The notes: generated by a model from the letters alone, not told the origin. A stretch of 64,000 nt of DNA from Leifsonia williamsii (GCF_030433685.1 NZ_JAROCF010000001.1:1426001-1490000), one strand, 5' to 3'. Numbered from the stretch's first letter, positions 41,870 to 49,465 are shown. Program-made: numbers and translations.

Positions 41870-42793
41870 CTAGCCGAGCACCTGGAACGCGAGCGTCGCC
41901 GTGCCCCGCCAGCCCGGGAAGGCCGCCACCGCGACCGAGGCGCTCACCTGGTCCACGCCGCTGCGCTGGAACCGCGTGAACTTCGCGACGCGGAGCCCCG
42001 CCACCCCGTCGCGCACGCCGCCCGGAGCCGACGTGAAGGAGCAGCGGCGCATCCAGAGATTCCCGGTCGCCTCCCTCCGTACGCCCGCCGCCCGGTACAG
42101 CGCCACCTGCGCCAGCTGCGACGTCACGACCAGGCACTCGATCACGCCCGGCCGAGCCTCCGGAGGCTCGACGGCGAACGTGCACCAGGCCTCGTCCGGG
42201 GCTGCCGACAGGGACGACGCCGTGACCGTCAGGCGGCGGAACCCCTCGGCGAAGTACCGATCCTCGCGCGGGCCGAGCACCTCCTCGACGGCGACGCGTC
42301 CGGCCGGCGATCGCGGCAGCGCGGGGGCGGCGCCACCCGCCAGCGTCACCTCGACCGAGAGCGCGCCGACCGTGCACACCACCGGGTGGCGGTCGCCGGC
42401 GTCGTCACCCGGCTCCCGCAGCCACGCCTCCACGCGCACCCCGCCCGTTCCCGGGTCGGGCGCCGCCCCGGCTCGCACCGCAACGGCCAGCAGCTCGCAT
42501 TCGCGGCCCGCCGGCGCGCGTCCCGCGGCGATCACGGCGACGGAGGCAACGGTCGCGGCGATCCTGATGGCGTCGACGGTGCCGACATGCGCGATCCGCG
42601 GCGCGCCGCTCCGGTGCCAGTGGAGGAGGGAGGCGGTCGCCCGCACCACGGTCGCCCCTGCTTCCGCGCGCCCCGACTCCACGTGCTCCACCTCCACCGT
42701 GTCGAGCGCGATCGTCGACCGCCGGTACCCGGCGCCGAAGTAGCGCTGCGCCACCGGCCCCAGCTCCGTCTCGAAGGCGTCGCCCGTGCTCAC
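41870..42793 (-). CDS. AvrD family protein (putative lactone-signal synthase)
   Basis: 307 aa. Two related modules open with LGPVAQRYFGAGYRRST (residues 11-27) and LGPREDRYFAEGFRRLT (173-189), the repeated LGP-RYF-GYRR pattern of the AvrD family; AHVGTVDAIRIA near 68-79 is also typical. Pseudomonas AvrD directs synthesis of syringolides, acyl-xylulose lactones thought to form much like A-factor. GTG 42793 is the only start candidate before the family begins; no good ribosome site is seen. It is divergent from a gamma-butyrolactone-receptor-type regulator, so it probably makes that regulator's ligand (inference). The family call is from memory of motifs. Confidence 0.68.
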   Translation of the reverse strand: MSTGDAFETELGPVAQRYFGAGYRRSTIALDTVEVEHVESGRAEAGATVVRATASLLHWHRSGAPRIAHVGTVDAIRIAATVASVAVIAAGRAPAGRECELLAVAVRAGAAPDPGTGGVRVEAWLREPGDDAGDRHPVVCTVGALSVEVTLAGGAAPALPRSPAGRVAVEEVLGPREDRYFAEGFRRLTVTASSLSAAPDEAWCTFAVEPPEARPGVIECLVVTSQLAQVALYRAAGVRREATGNLWMRRCSFTSAPGGVRDGVAGLRVAKFTRFQRSGVDQVSASVAVAAFPGWRGTATLAFQVLG

Positions 42794-42889
42794 ACGCGCA
42801 CCAGGAGGATCGGCATCGCCCCCGAGACGCGCACGGCGGCAGGCGCTATGGTCGTTGCACCGACGAAAGAGGGAACGGGCCACCTTCGC

Positions 42890-43495
42890 ATGCCGAGACA
42901 GGAACGAGCCGAGCGCACGCGGCTTGCGATCCTCGACGCCGCGGCCGTCGAGTTCGACGCGCACGGATACGAGGGCGCCCGGCTCGACCGCATCATCGAG
43001 CGCACCGGGGCCACCAAGGGCGCGGTGTACTTCCACTTCCCGTCGAAGCTCGCCATCGCCCGCGCGCTGGTCGAGGAGAAGTATGGCAACTGGCCCGTCA
43101 TCGTCGCCGAGGTGACCGGCTCCGGCCTCACCGGTTTGGCCGCGGCCGAGGAGATCACCCAGCGCGTCGGCACGGTCTTCGCCAGCGACGTGCACGTGCG
43201 CGCCGCGATGAAGCTGAGCCAGACCGTCCTGCCGCCGCCCGTCGACGACAACCCGTACGACAGATGGGTGGGGCTCATCGCGATGTTCGTCCGTCAGGCG
43301 CTGGGGGAGCGGCCGTCGAGCGACGACGACGCCCGCGAGATCGCCACCGTGGCCGTGCACACCTTCTTCGGCGCGTACATGATCGCCCAGGAGCTCGGCC
43401 GGCTCGCCACCCTCCCCGACGACATCAGCCGCATGTGGAAGGTGCTCGCCGTGGCGGTGGCGGAGCGGGCGGCGACCACGACGGACATGGAGTGA
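42890..43495 (+). CDS. Gamma-butyrolactone-receptor-type TetR regulator (ScbR/ArpA-like)
   Basis: 201 aa. The DNA-binding half QERAERTRLAILDAAAVEFDAHGYEGARLDRIIERTGATKGAVYFHFPSKLAIARALVEEKYGNW is characteristic of ArpA/ScbR/BarA receptors, including GAVYFHF-SK and the following helix; the ligand domain keeps similar character. ATG 42890 is used because the alternative ATG 42848 lies inside the probable -10 box TATGGT (42847-42852). It is divergent from the AvrD-like gene and precedes the 28-aa peptide gene, probable targets of its repression. Confidence 0.82.
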   Translation: MPRQERAERTRLAILDAAAVEFDAHGYEGARLDRIIERTGATKGAVYFHFPSKLAIARALVEEKYGNWPVIVAEVTGSGLTGLAAAEEITQRVGTVFASDVHVRAAMKLSQTVLPPPVDDNPYDRWVGLIAMFVRQALGERPSSDDDAREIATVAVHTFFGAYMIAQELGRLATLPDDISRMWKVLAVAVAERAATTTDME

Positions 43496-43515
43496 ACATA
43501 CCAGTCGGTCTGCTT
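43495..43515. promoter_or_regulatory. ARE-like site for the butyrolactone-receptor-type regulator
   Basis: AACATACC at 43495-43502 and GGTCTGCTT at 43507-43515 flank a short core at the very end of the regulator gene. AACATACC-core-GGT matches the autoregulatory element half-sites bound by ScbR/BarA-type receptors. It is about 110 bp upstream of the peptide promoter; a regulatory role is inferred. Confidence 0.5.
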
Positions 43516-43602
43516 CTTGGGCGCCTCTTCCTCGGCCGCTGTCGGTGGTCGCCCCTATTCTGGGGACAGGTCCAAAAAATCTCGAAAACACTACATCTAG
43601 TG

Positions 43603-43634
43603 GAATGACAATCGTGTCATTCGGGTTATATAGT
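43603..43634 (+). promoter_or_regulatory. Promoter and operator palindrome of the 28-aa peptide gene
   Basis: ATGACA (43605-43610) and TATAGT (43629-43634) with an 18-bp spacer form a good sigma-70-type promoter. The -35 lies inside the perfect palindrome GAATGACA-ATCG-TGTCATTC (43603-43622), so a repressor bound there would block it. The upstream 50 bp are unusually A/T-rich. A start near 43641 gives a ~54-nt leader. Confidence 0.7.
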
Positions 43635-43694
43635 GGGTGCACACCGCGCGACAGCCGAGCGAGGCTGACGCGACCGAGACCTGGGGAGGACATC

Positions 43695-43781
43695 ATGGAC
43701 TACGAGAACAACGACACCGTTGGCGGCTATGCGGTTCCCGTCGACCCGATGGACCTGCTTCAGTGCGACAGCTGCCAGTAA
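43695..43781 (+). CDS. 28-aa acidic peptide, candidate RiPP or signal precursor
   Basis: Short gene with GGGGAGGA 4 nt before its ATG. The peptide begins MDYENNDTVGG and ends LLQCDSCQ. It has six acidic residues and no Lys, Arg or His; a Gly-Gly at positions 10-11 would leave a 17-residue C-terminal core with two Cys if cleaved there. It has its own promoter, operator and 15-bp-stem terminator, so it is a dedicated monocistronic unit, not chance. GTT, TAT and CTT codons are unlike the neighbours. I recognise no family. No modifying enzyme lies beside it. A secreted peptide, RiPP precursor or small regulator are all possible. Confidence 0.65.
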   Translation: MDYENNDTVGGYAVPVDPMDLLQCDSCQ

Positions 43782-43820
43782 GGCGCTGATCGTCGCGAAG
43801 CGGTGAACCGCTAGACGTCC

Positions 43821-43856
43821 AGAAGGGCCCCGGTCAGAAACGACCGGGGCCCTTCT
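43821..43856 (+). terminator. Terminator of the peptide gene
   Basis: Perfect 15-bp stem (AGAAGGGCCCCGGTC at 43821-43835, complement at 43842-43856) with AGAAAC loop, 39 nt after the peptide stop codon. Confidence 0.88.
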
Positions 43857-43900
43857 CCGTGTCCGCCCGGCCCTCAGGACCGCCCCCGTAGAATCGTCGG

Positions 43901-44347
43901 GTGCCAGTGAATCCAGATCTGCAGGGGCGGACCTTCCCGCCGTCCGCGCCCTACCTCGTCGGGCGCGAGAAGGTGCGCGAGTTCGCCCGGGCCGTGTTCG
44001 CCACCGACCCCGCGTCGTTCGACGTCGACGCCGCGAAGGCTGCGGGCCATGCCGACCTCGTCGCGCCTCCCACGTTCCCGGTGGTCGTGCAGCAGCTCAC
44101 GCTCGACCAGCTGCTCGCCGACCCGGACGCCGGCATCGACTTCAGCCGCGTCGTCCACGGCGATCAGCGCTTCAGCTTCGCCCGGCCCGTCGTCGCCGGC
44201 GACGAGCTCACCGGCACCCTGACCGTCACCTCCGTCAAGACGCTGGGCGCGCACTCGATGGTCACCGCGGAGACCGTCATCGCGGACGCATCCGGCGAGA
44301 CCGTCGTGACCGCCACCTCCACTCTGGTCGTTCGAGGGGACGAGTGA
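43901..44347 (+). CDS. MaoC-like (FAS1-type) dehydratase, HadA-like subunit
   Basis: 148-aa hot-dog protein. PPSAPYLVGREKVREFARAVF and LVAPPTFPVVV are typical of the actinobacterial HadA/UPF0336 family, which lacks the catalytic dyad and pairs with a MaoC subunit carrying it. GTG 43901 is 6 nt after TAGAAT (43889-43894), a clear leaderless start. Together with the next gene it probably forms a 3-hydroxyacyl-ACP dehydratase for fatty acid synthesis. Confidence 0.85.
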   Translation: MPVNPDLQGRTFPPSAPYLVGREKVREFARAVFATDPASFDVDAAKAAGHADLVAPPTFPVVVQQLTLDQLLADPDAGIDFSRVVHGDQRFSFARPVVAGDELTGTLTVTSVKTLGAHSMVTAETVIADASGETVVTATSTLVVRGDE

Positions 44348-44769
44348 TGACCGCACCGGATTTCGACACCCTGACCGTCGGCGACGTGGTCGCCGAGCGC
44401 ACAGTCGAGCTGAGCCGCGACGCGCTGGTCCGCTACGCGGGCGCCTCGGGCGACTTCAACCCGATCCACTACCGCGACGACGTCGCCACCACCGTCGGAC
44501 TCCCCGGCGTTATCGCGCACGGGATGCTGACCATGGGCCTCGCCGTGCAGCCCGTCGTCGACTGGGCCGGCGACCCCGCCCGCGTCGCCGACTACCAGGT
44601 CCGCTTCACCCGCCCGGTCGTCGTGGACCCCGCAGACGGCGCGACCGTGTCGGTGACCGCCAAGGTCGGCCAGCTCGACGCGGAGGCCCGCGTCGCTCGC
44701 ATCGACCTCACCACCACCTTCAACGGCGAGACCGTGCTCGGCAAGGCGCAGGTGCGGGTCTCGCTGTGA
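44347..44769 (+). CDS. MaoC-like dehydratase, HadB-like catalytic subunit
   Basis: 140-aa hot-dog hydratase with the hydratase-2 motif YAGASGDFNPIHYRD (catalytic Asp and His) and VIAHGMLTMGL. ATG 44347 shares one base with the upstream stop (TGATG); GTG 44344 is also possible. It overlaps murB by 4 nt. The MaoC pair followed by murB is a conserved actinobacterial arrangement. Confidence 0.88.
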   Translation: MTAPDFDTLTVGDVVAERTVELSRDALVRYAGASGDFNPIHYRDDVATTVGLPGVIAHGMLTMGLAVQPVVDWAGDPARVADYQVRFTRPVVVDPADGATVSVTAKVGQLDAEARVARIDLTTTFNGETVLGKAQVRVSL

Positions 44770-45905
44770 CCTCCGGCACCCCCGCGCTCTCGACGTTGAC
44801 GACCATGCGCGTCGGCGGCGCCCCCGAGCGGTTCGTGCAGCCCGCCGACCGCGCCGAGCTCGTCAGGACGGCGCTCGACGTCTGGGCGTCGGGCGATGAC
44901 TGGCTGCTCCTCGGCGGCGGCTCGAACACCGTCGCCGCTGACGACGGCTTCGACGGCACGGTCATCCGCATCGCGACCCGCGGTGTGGAGCGGCTGGAGG
45001 CGCCTGCGGGTCGCATCCGGCTGCGCGTGCAGGCGGGGGAGCCGTGGGACGAGCTCGTCGCCGCGACGGTCGCCAACGGCTGGGCCGGGATCGAGGCCCT
45101 GTCCGGCATCCCCGGCTCCACCGGCGCCGCCCCGGTGCAGAACATCGGCGCGTACGGCCAGGAGCTGGAGTCGGCGCTGGTGGGCATCGAGTTCCTCGAC
45201 GAGGTCACCGGCGACGTCCGGTTCCTCACCCGCAAGGAGCTCGGCCTCGGCTACCGCACCTCGGCGCTGAAGCGCGGGATGCGCGGCATCGTGCTCTCCG
45301 TCGACCTGGATCTCGCGGACAACACCGTCCCCGGTGGCATCGGCGCACCCCTGAGCGAGCCGGTCGGCTACGCCCAGCTCGCGAACGCCCTCGGCGTCCC
45401 GATCGGCTCCCGCGTCCCCATCGCCGAGCTGCGCCGCGCCGTCCTCGCCCTCCGCGGGTCGAAGGGCATGGTCCTGGACGCGGACGACCCCGACTCGGTG
45501 AGCGCGGGCAGCTTCTTCACGAACCCGATCGTCTCGGAGGGCTTCGCCAGGACGCTCCCCGCCGACGCGCCGCGCTGGCCGGTCACTCCACCGGAGCCGG
45601 AGACCGTGATCGCCCTCCCGCCCGGCGGCGTGCACCCGATGGACGTGCCCTCGCTGGCACGTGGCCCCTACGAGGTGAAACTCTCGGCCGCGTGGCTCAT
45701 CGAGCACGCGGGCATCCGCCGCGGCTTCGCCCTCCCGGGGTCGGGAGCCGCCATCTCGTCGAAGCACACCCTCGCCATCGTGAACCGCGGCACCGGCACG
45801 GGCGCCGACGTCGCCCAGCTCGCCTCCTTCATCCAGGCCAGGGTGCAGGCCGAGTTCGGAGTGCTGCTCTACCCGGAGCCGGTGCTGGTCGGGCTCTCGC
45901 TGTAG
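44766..45905 (+). CDS. murB: UDP-N-acetylmuramate dehydrogenase
   Basis: 379-aa FAD enzyme of peptidoglycan precursor synthesis, reducing UDP-GlcNAc-enolpyruvate to UDP-MurNAc. FAD-domain motifs TMRVGGAPERFVQP and LLGGGSNTVAADDGF, EALSGIPGSTGAAPVQNIGAYG, ELGLGYRTSALK and the catalytic Ser region SAGSFFTNPIV are present, with SAAWLIEHAGIRRG near the C-terminus. GTG 44766 overlaps the upstream stop (GTGA), coupling it to the dehydratase pair. Confidence 0.95.
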   Translation: MTSGTPALSTLTTMRVGGAPERFVQPADRAELVRTALDVWASGDDWLLLGGGSNTVAADDGFDGTVIRIATRGVERLEAPAGRIRLRVQAGEPWDELVAATVANGWAGIEALSGIPGSTGAAPVQNIGAYGQELESALVGIEFLDEVTGDVRFLTRKELGLGYRTSALKRGMRGIVLSVDLDLADNTVPGGIGAPLSEPVGYAQLANALGVPIGSRVPIAELRRAVLALRGSKGMVLDADDPDSVSAGSFFTNPIVSEGFARTLPADAPRWPVTPPEPETVIALPPGGVHPMDVPSLARGPYEVKLSAAWLIEHAGIRRGFALPGSGAAISSKHTLAIVNRGTGTGADVAQLASFIQARVQAEFGVLLYPEPVLVGLSL

Positions 45906-45939
45906 CTCTCGCGGCGGCCGGGCTCGGTTCGCCAACCGT

Positions 45940-45996
45940 CGAGTACGCAGAAAGTGCGCGGACTCGTAACGAATCCGCGCACTTTCTGCGTACTCG
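45940..45996 (+). terminator. 23-bp-stem hairpin after murB; second copy of the palindromic repeat
   Basis: Perfect 23-bp stem (45940-45962 with 45974-45996) and 11-nt loop, 35 nt after murB. The outer part, AACCGTCGAGTACGCAGAA, differs by one base from the repeat at 32078-32096 (AACCGCCGAGTACGCAGAA). Confidence 0.88.
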
Positions 45997-46005
45997 AGGA
46001 TCGCC

Positions 46006-46062
46006 CCAGGTGTTCCCTGTCTCCCGTAGCGAACACCTGGCGATCTGTGAGAAATCTCTCAC
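46006..46062 (+). promoter_or_regulatory. Inverted repeats upstream of the low-complexity protein gene
   Basis: CCAGGTGTTC (46006-46015) and GAACACCTGG (46031-46040) form a perfect 10-bp inverted repeat with 15-nt spacer, followed by GTGAGA-AATC-TCTCAC (46047-46062). They lie 65-120 bp upstream of ATG 46127 and may be operators or a leader structure. Confidence 0.4.
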
Positions 46063-46126
46063 TCGCCGACCGTACGCTGTGTCCACACGGCGCATCCGCG
46101 CAGCCGTCGACCGAAGGAGCACGACC

Positions 46127-46978
46127 ATGGGATTCCTCGATCGCCTTTTCGGACGCGAGGAGCGCTCCGACCAGCAGGGACAGCCGTACGGCCAGCAGCA
46201 GTACGGCGGGCAGCCCACGGGTCAGCAGCCGTACGGCCAGCAGGGCGCGGGCCAGCAGGGCTACGGCCAGCAGCCGGGTTACGGCCAGCAGCCGGGCGGC
46301 GCCGCCCAGACGGCGACCTCCGGGCAGCGCAGCGATGACGAGATCGCCGTCGAGCGCTACCGCTACCTGCTGCGCACGGCCCCGCCGGAGACCATCGAGC
46401 AGGTGCACGAGGAGGCCTTCGCCAAGCTGACGCCGGAGCAGCGCCGCCTGCTCTTCCAGCAGCTGAGCGAGAACGCTCCCGCCGGTGACCAGCCGCGCGG
46501 CGACGACCCGCGCTCGCTCGCCCAGGCCGCGACCCGTTCCGAGCTGCGCCAGCCCGGCACCCTCGAGCGCTCGCTCGGCGGCCGCGGGATGGGCGGCCCC
46601 GGTCTCGGCAGCATGTTCGCGACCTCGCTCCTCGGCAGCGTGGCGGGCTACGTGATCGGTTCGGCCCTCGTGAGCGCCTTCCTCCCCTCGCCGGCCGACA
46701 GCCAGGCCGACGGCTCCGGTGACGGCGGCGACGGCAACGGCGACGGCGGCAACGGCGACGGCGGCAATGGAGACGGAAGCGGCGGCGACAGCGGCTCCGG
46801 CGACGGCGGTGCCGGCGCCGAGACGGCCTCCGCGGACGGCGGCGACTCCGGTGGCGGCTGGGGCGGCGACGGCGGCTGGGGCGGCGACTCCGGCGGCGGC
46901 TGGGGCGACTCGGGCGGCTGGGGCGGCGATGGCGGAGGTTTCGGCGGAGGCGACTTCGGCGGAGGCGACTTCATCTGA
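46127..46978 (+). CDS. Low-complexity Q/G/Y-rich membrane-associated protein
   Basis: 283 aa. MGFLDRLFGREE start, then about ten repeats of the PYGQQ/GYGQQ type (residues ~18-58), a folded helical segment (IAVERYRYLLRTAPPETIEQVHEEAFAKLTPEQRRLLFQQLSE), one glycine-rich hydrophobic span (MFATSLLGSVAGYVIGSALVSAFL) and a long GD/GGW-rich tail ending FGGGDFGGGDFI. Similar proteins occur in Microbacteriaceae without known function. GAAGGAG precedes ATG 46127. The flanks are probably disordered. Confidence 0.78.
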   Translation: MGFLDRLFGREERSDQQGQPYGQQQYGGQPTGQQPYGQQGAGQQGYGQQPGYGQQPGGAAQTATSGQRSDDEIAVERYRYLLRTAPPETIEQVHEEAFAKLTPEQRRLLFQQLSENAPAGDQPRGDDPRSLAQAATRSELRQPGTLERSLGGRGMGGPGLGSMFATSLLGSVAGYVIGSALVSAFLPSPADSQADGSGDGGDGNGDGGNGDGGNGDGSGGDSGSGDGGAGAETASADGGDSGGGWGGDGGWGGDSGGGWGDSGGWGGDGGGFGGGDFGGGDFI

Positions 46979-46987
46979 CGCCGCCAC

Positions 46988-47019
46988 GGCCGACGCCCGT
47001 CCCCTGACGGGCGTCGGCC
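46988..47019. terminator. Terminator after low-complexity protein gene
   Basis: Perfect 14-bp stem GGCCGACGCCCGTC (46988-47001) with complement (47006-47019) and 4-nt loop, 9 nt past the stop. The following 170 bp to the recQ-like stop show no other feature. Confidence 0.88.
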
Positions 47020-47193
47020 CGCCCGTGGTCGGCCCGCTGGCCGGCTGGTGCGGCTCTCCCGGTCAACTCACACGTCGGCGTTCGCCCGTCCAGGGCCGGC
47101 CCGCAGGCCACGCGCCCGCCCACCTTCTGCCCGCAGGCCGCCGTGCGCCTACGACTACGTCGCCCCTGACCGCCTCGACCCCCGCACCCCGTC

Positions 47194-49287
47194 CTACCCC
47201 CGCACCCCCGCCGCGAACGGCAGCACCCCCACCGCTCCCGCGCGCAGCAGTTCTCGTGCGGCGACGGTAATCGTCCAGCGGCTGTCGATCAGGTCGTCCA
47301 CGAGGAGGATCGGGCCGTTCGTCGGGATGGCGAGTCCGCCGGCGTCGAACCGGTCCCACACGCCGGCCAGCCGGAAGGCGCTGTTGCCGCCGGGCCCTCC
47401 GGTCGGGCCGCCACCCTTCGGGGCGAGCGTGCCCAGGTAGGTGAGCCTGCCCGCGTCCGCCAGTCCGCGGGCGAGCGACTCGATGAAGATCGGACGCCGC
47501 CGCGACGGGACGGTGGCCACAGCCACCGGGCGGGCCTCCCAGTCCCAATCGGCGAGCACGCGGATGCAGGCGGCGAGGATCTCTGGCGGGCAGGGGGCGT
47601 CCGGCACGCCATCCGCCAGCAGCTCGCGCAGCCTCCCACCCCAGCCGAGGTCGGTCAGGCGCGCGAGCACGCGGCCCGGGCGCGCCTGCTCCGCCGGTGC
47701 GATCTTGCCCTTGACCGGCACACCGAGACGGTCTGCGCCGGTCGGCCACAGCTTGCGCGGCTCGACCTCCACCCCGGCGCGAGACAGCACGGCGGTGACC
47801 GACCCGCTGACCTCGTCGGCGATCGCGCTCGGATACCAGACGCCCGCGCAGTTGTCGCAACGGCCGCACGGCGCGGCCGCCGGATCGTCCAATGACCTCT
47901 GGAGGAACTGCATGCGGCATTCCCCGGTCGTCTCGTACTCGAGCATGGCCGCCTGCTCGGCCTCGCGCGCGGCGGCGATCCGCTCGTAGCGGTCGCGGTC
48001 GTAGCTCCACGGCTCACCGGTCGCGACCCAGCCGCCGGAGACGCGGCGCACGGCGCCGTCGACGTCGAGCACCTTCAGCAGCAGCTCCAGGGTGGTCGCC
48101 CGCAGGTCGACCCGGCTCTCGAGGGCCCGCGTCGAGAGCGGCTCGCTGCCCAACTCGGCGAGCACCGCCGTCGCCTTCTCCTCCGAGGGCATGGAGGCCG
48201 TGGCGAAGTACTGCCAGATCGCCCTGTCCTCCGGCCCCGGCAGCAGCAGCACGTCGGCGTTGTCGGTCGCGCGCCCGGCCCTGCCGACCTGCTGGTAGTA
48301 CGCCACGGGTGACGAAGGGGCGCCGAGATGCACGACGAAGCCGAGGTCGGGCTTATCGAACCCCATGCCCAGCGCGCTGGTCGCGACCAGCGCCTTCACC
48401 TCGTTGCGCTTGAGCCTGCCCTCGAGCTCTTCGCGCTCGGCGGTGTCGGTCTGGCCGGTGTAGGCGTGCGCGTCGATCCCGGCCCTCCGAAGCACCCGCG
48501 CGGTGTCTTCGGCGGCGGACACCGTCAGCGTGTAGACGATGCCGCTGCCCGGCAGAGCGCCCAGGTTCGTGGCGAGCCAGGCGAGACGGGCGGTCGCGTC
48601 GGGCAGTGTCTGCACGCCGAGTCGCAGCGACCTCCTGGCGAGCGGGCCGCGGATCGTCAGGACGTCGTCGTGCGCCGCCCCACCGAGCTGCTCCACGACA
48701 TCCGCCACCACGCGCTCGTTGGCGGTCGCCGTGGTGGCGAGCACCGGCACCCCGCTCGGCAGAGCGGCGATCAGGTCGCGCAGCCGCCGGTAGTCCGGCC
48801 GGAAGTCGTGCCCCCAGTCGGAGATGCAGTGCGCCTCGTCGACCACGAGCAGGCCACTGCGCGCCACGAGGTCGGGCAGGTGCTGCTCGCGGAAGTCCGG
48901 GTTGTTCAACCGCTCTGGCGACACCAGGAGCACGTCGACCGAGTCCTCAGCGAGCCGTGCGGCCACGTCGCTCCACTCGTGCCGATTCGCGGAGTTGATC
49001 GTCACCGCGCGCACACCGGCACGCTCGGCCGCGGCCACCTGGTCGCGCATGAGGGCCAGCAGGGGTGACACCAGGATGGTCGGGCCCGCGCCGCGTTCTC
49101 GGAGCAGCATCGTCGCCACGAAGTACACCGCGGACTTGCCCCACCCCGTGCGCTGCACCACGAGCGCGCGTCGCCGATCGTCGACGAGGGCCGAGATCGC
49201 CTCGAACTGCCCCTCGTGGAAGTCCGCGTCGGGACGCCCGACGAGGGCGCGGAGGAGGCTGACGGCGTGGTCTCTGGTGGTGCTCAT
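47194..49287 (-). CDS. recQ: RecQ family helicase with C-terminal phosphoribosyltransferase-like domain
   Basis: 697 aa. Helicase core: QRTGWGKS with K51 (Walker A), VDEAHC (150-153), ATTATA, and QVGRAGR in domain 2, then the RecQ zinc segment with CRMQFLQRSL and CGRCDNC. The last ~150 residues are foreign to RecQ: PILLVDDLIDSRWT near residues 658-671 resembles the PRPP-binding loop of type I phosphoribosyltransferases (ComF-like). ATG 49287 is used; ATG 49296 is in frame three codons upstream. 3'-5' DNA unwinding is expected; the purpose of the fused domain is unknown. Confidence 0.88.
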   Translation of the reverse strand: MSTTRDHAVSLLRALVGRPDADFHEGQFEAISALVDDRRRALVVQRTGWGKSAVYFVATMLLRERGAGPTILVSPLLALMRDQVAAAERAGVRAVTINSANRHEWSDVAARLAEDSVDVLLVSPERLNNPDFREQHLPDLVARSGLLVVDEAHCISDWGHDFRPDYRRLRDLIAALPSGVPVLATTATANERVVADVVEQLGGAAHDDVLTIRGPLARRSLRLGVQTLPDATARLAWLATNLGALPGSGIVYTLTVSAAEDTARVLRRAGIDAHAYTGQTDTAEREELEGRLKRNEVKALVATSALGMGFDKPDLGFVVHLGAPSSPVAYYQQVGRAGRATDNADVLLLPGPEDRAIWQYFATASMPSEEKATAVLAELGSEPLSTRALESRVDLRATTLELLLKVLDVDGAVRRVSGGWVATGEPWSYDRDRYERIAAAREAEQAAMLEYETTGECRMQFLQRSLDDPAAAPCGRCDNCAGVWYPSAIADEVSGSVTAVLSRAGVEVEPRKLWPTGADRLGVPVKGKIAPAEQARPGRVLARLTDLGWGGRLRELLADGVPDAPCPPEILAACIRVLADWDWEARPVAVATVPSRRRPIFIESLARGLADAGRLTYLGTLAPKGGGPTGGPGGNSAFRLAGVWDRFDAGGLAIPTNGPILLVDDLIDSRWTITVAARELLRAGAVGVLPFAAGVRG

Positions 49288-49419
49288 GCCTGTCATGCTC
49301 CCAGACGGCGCCGACGCTCGAAGCGCCGGCGGCGGAATCCGTGGAGAACTCGTCACGGCGGTCGGGCTGTGGAGAACGCCGGTGCACGGCGAGCCGTCGA
49401 GCCGCCCCACGCACGACGA

Positions 49420-49448
49420 AGGCGCGGGACCCCTGCGATCCCGCGCCT
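49420..49448 (-). terminator. Terminator of the PspC-type operon
   Basis: 10-bp perfect stem AGGCGCGGGA (49420-49429) with TCCCGCGCCT (49439-49448), 9-nt loop, 17 nt beyond the minus-strand stop at 49466. Confidence 0.78.
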
Positions 49449-49465
49449 CCCGCCGTCCGGGCGAC

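Noticed and set aside
41728..41873. 48-codon frame MFWTRLSTAS... near the avrD 3' end
   Set aside because: Its ATG lies before the probable -10 box and lacks a ribosome site; its end is made of the terminator hairpin.
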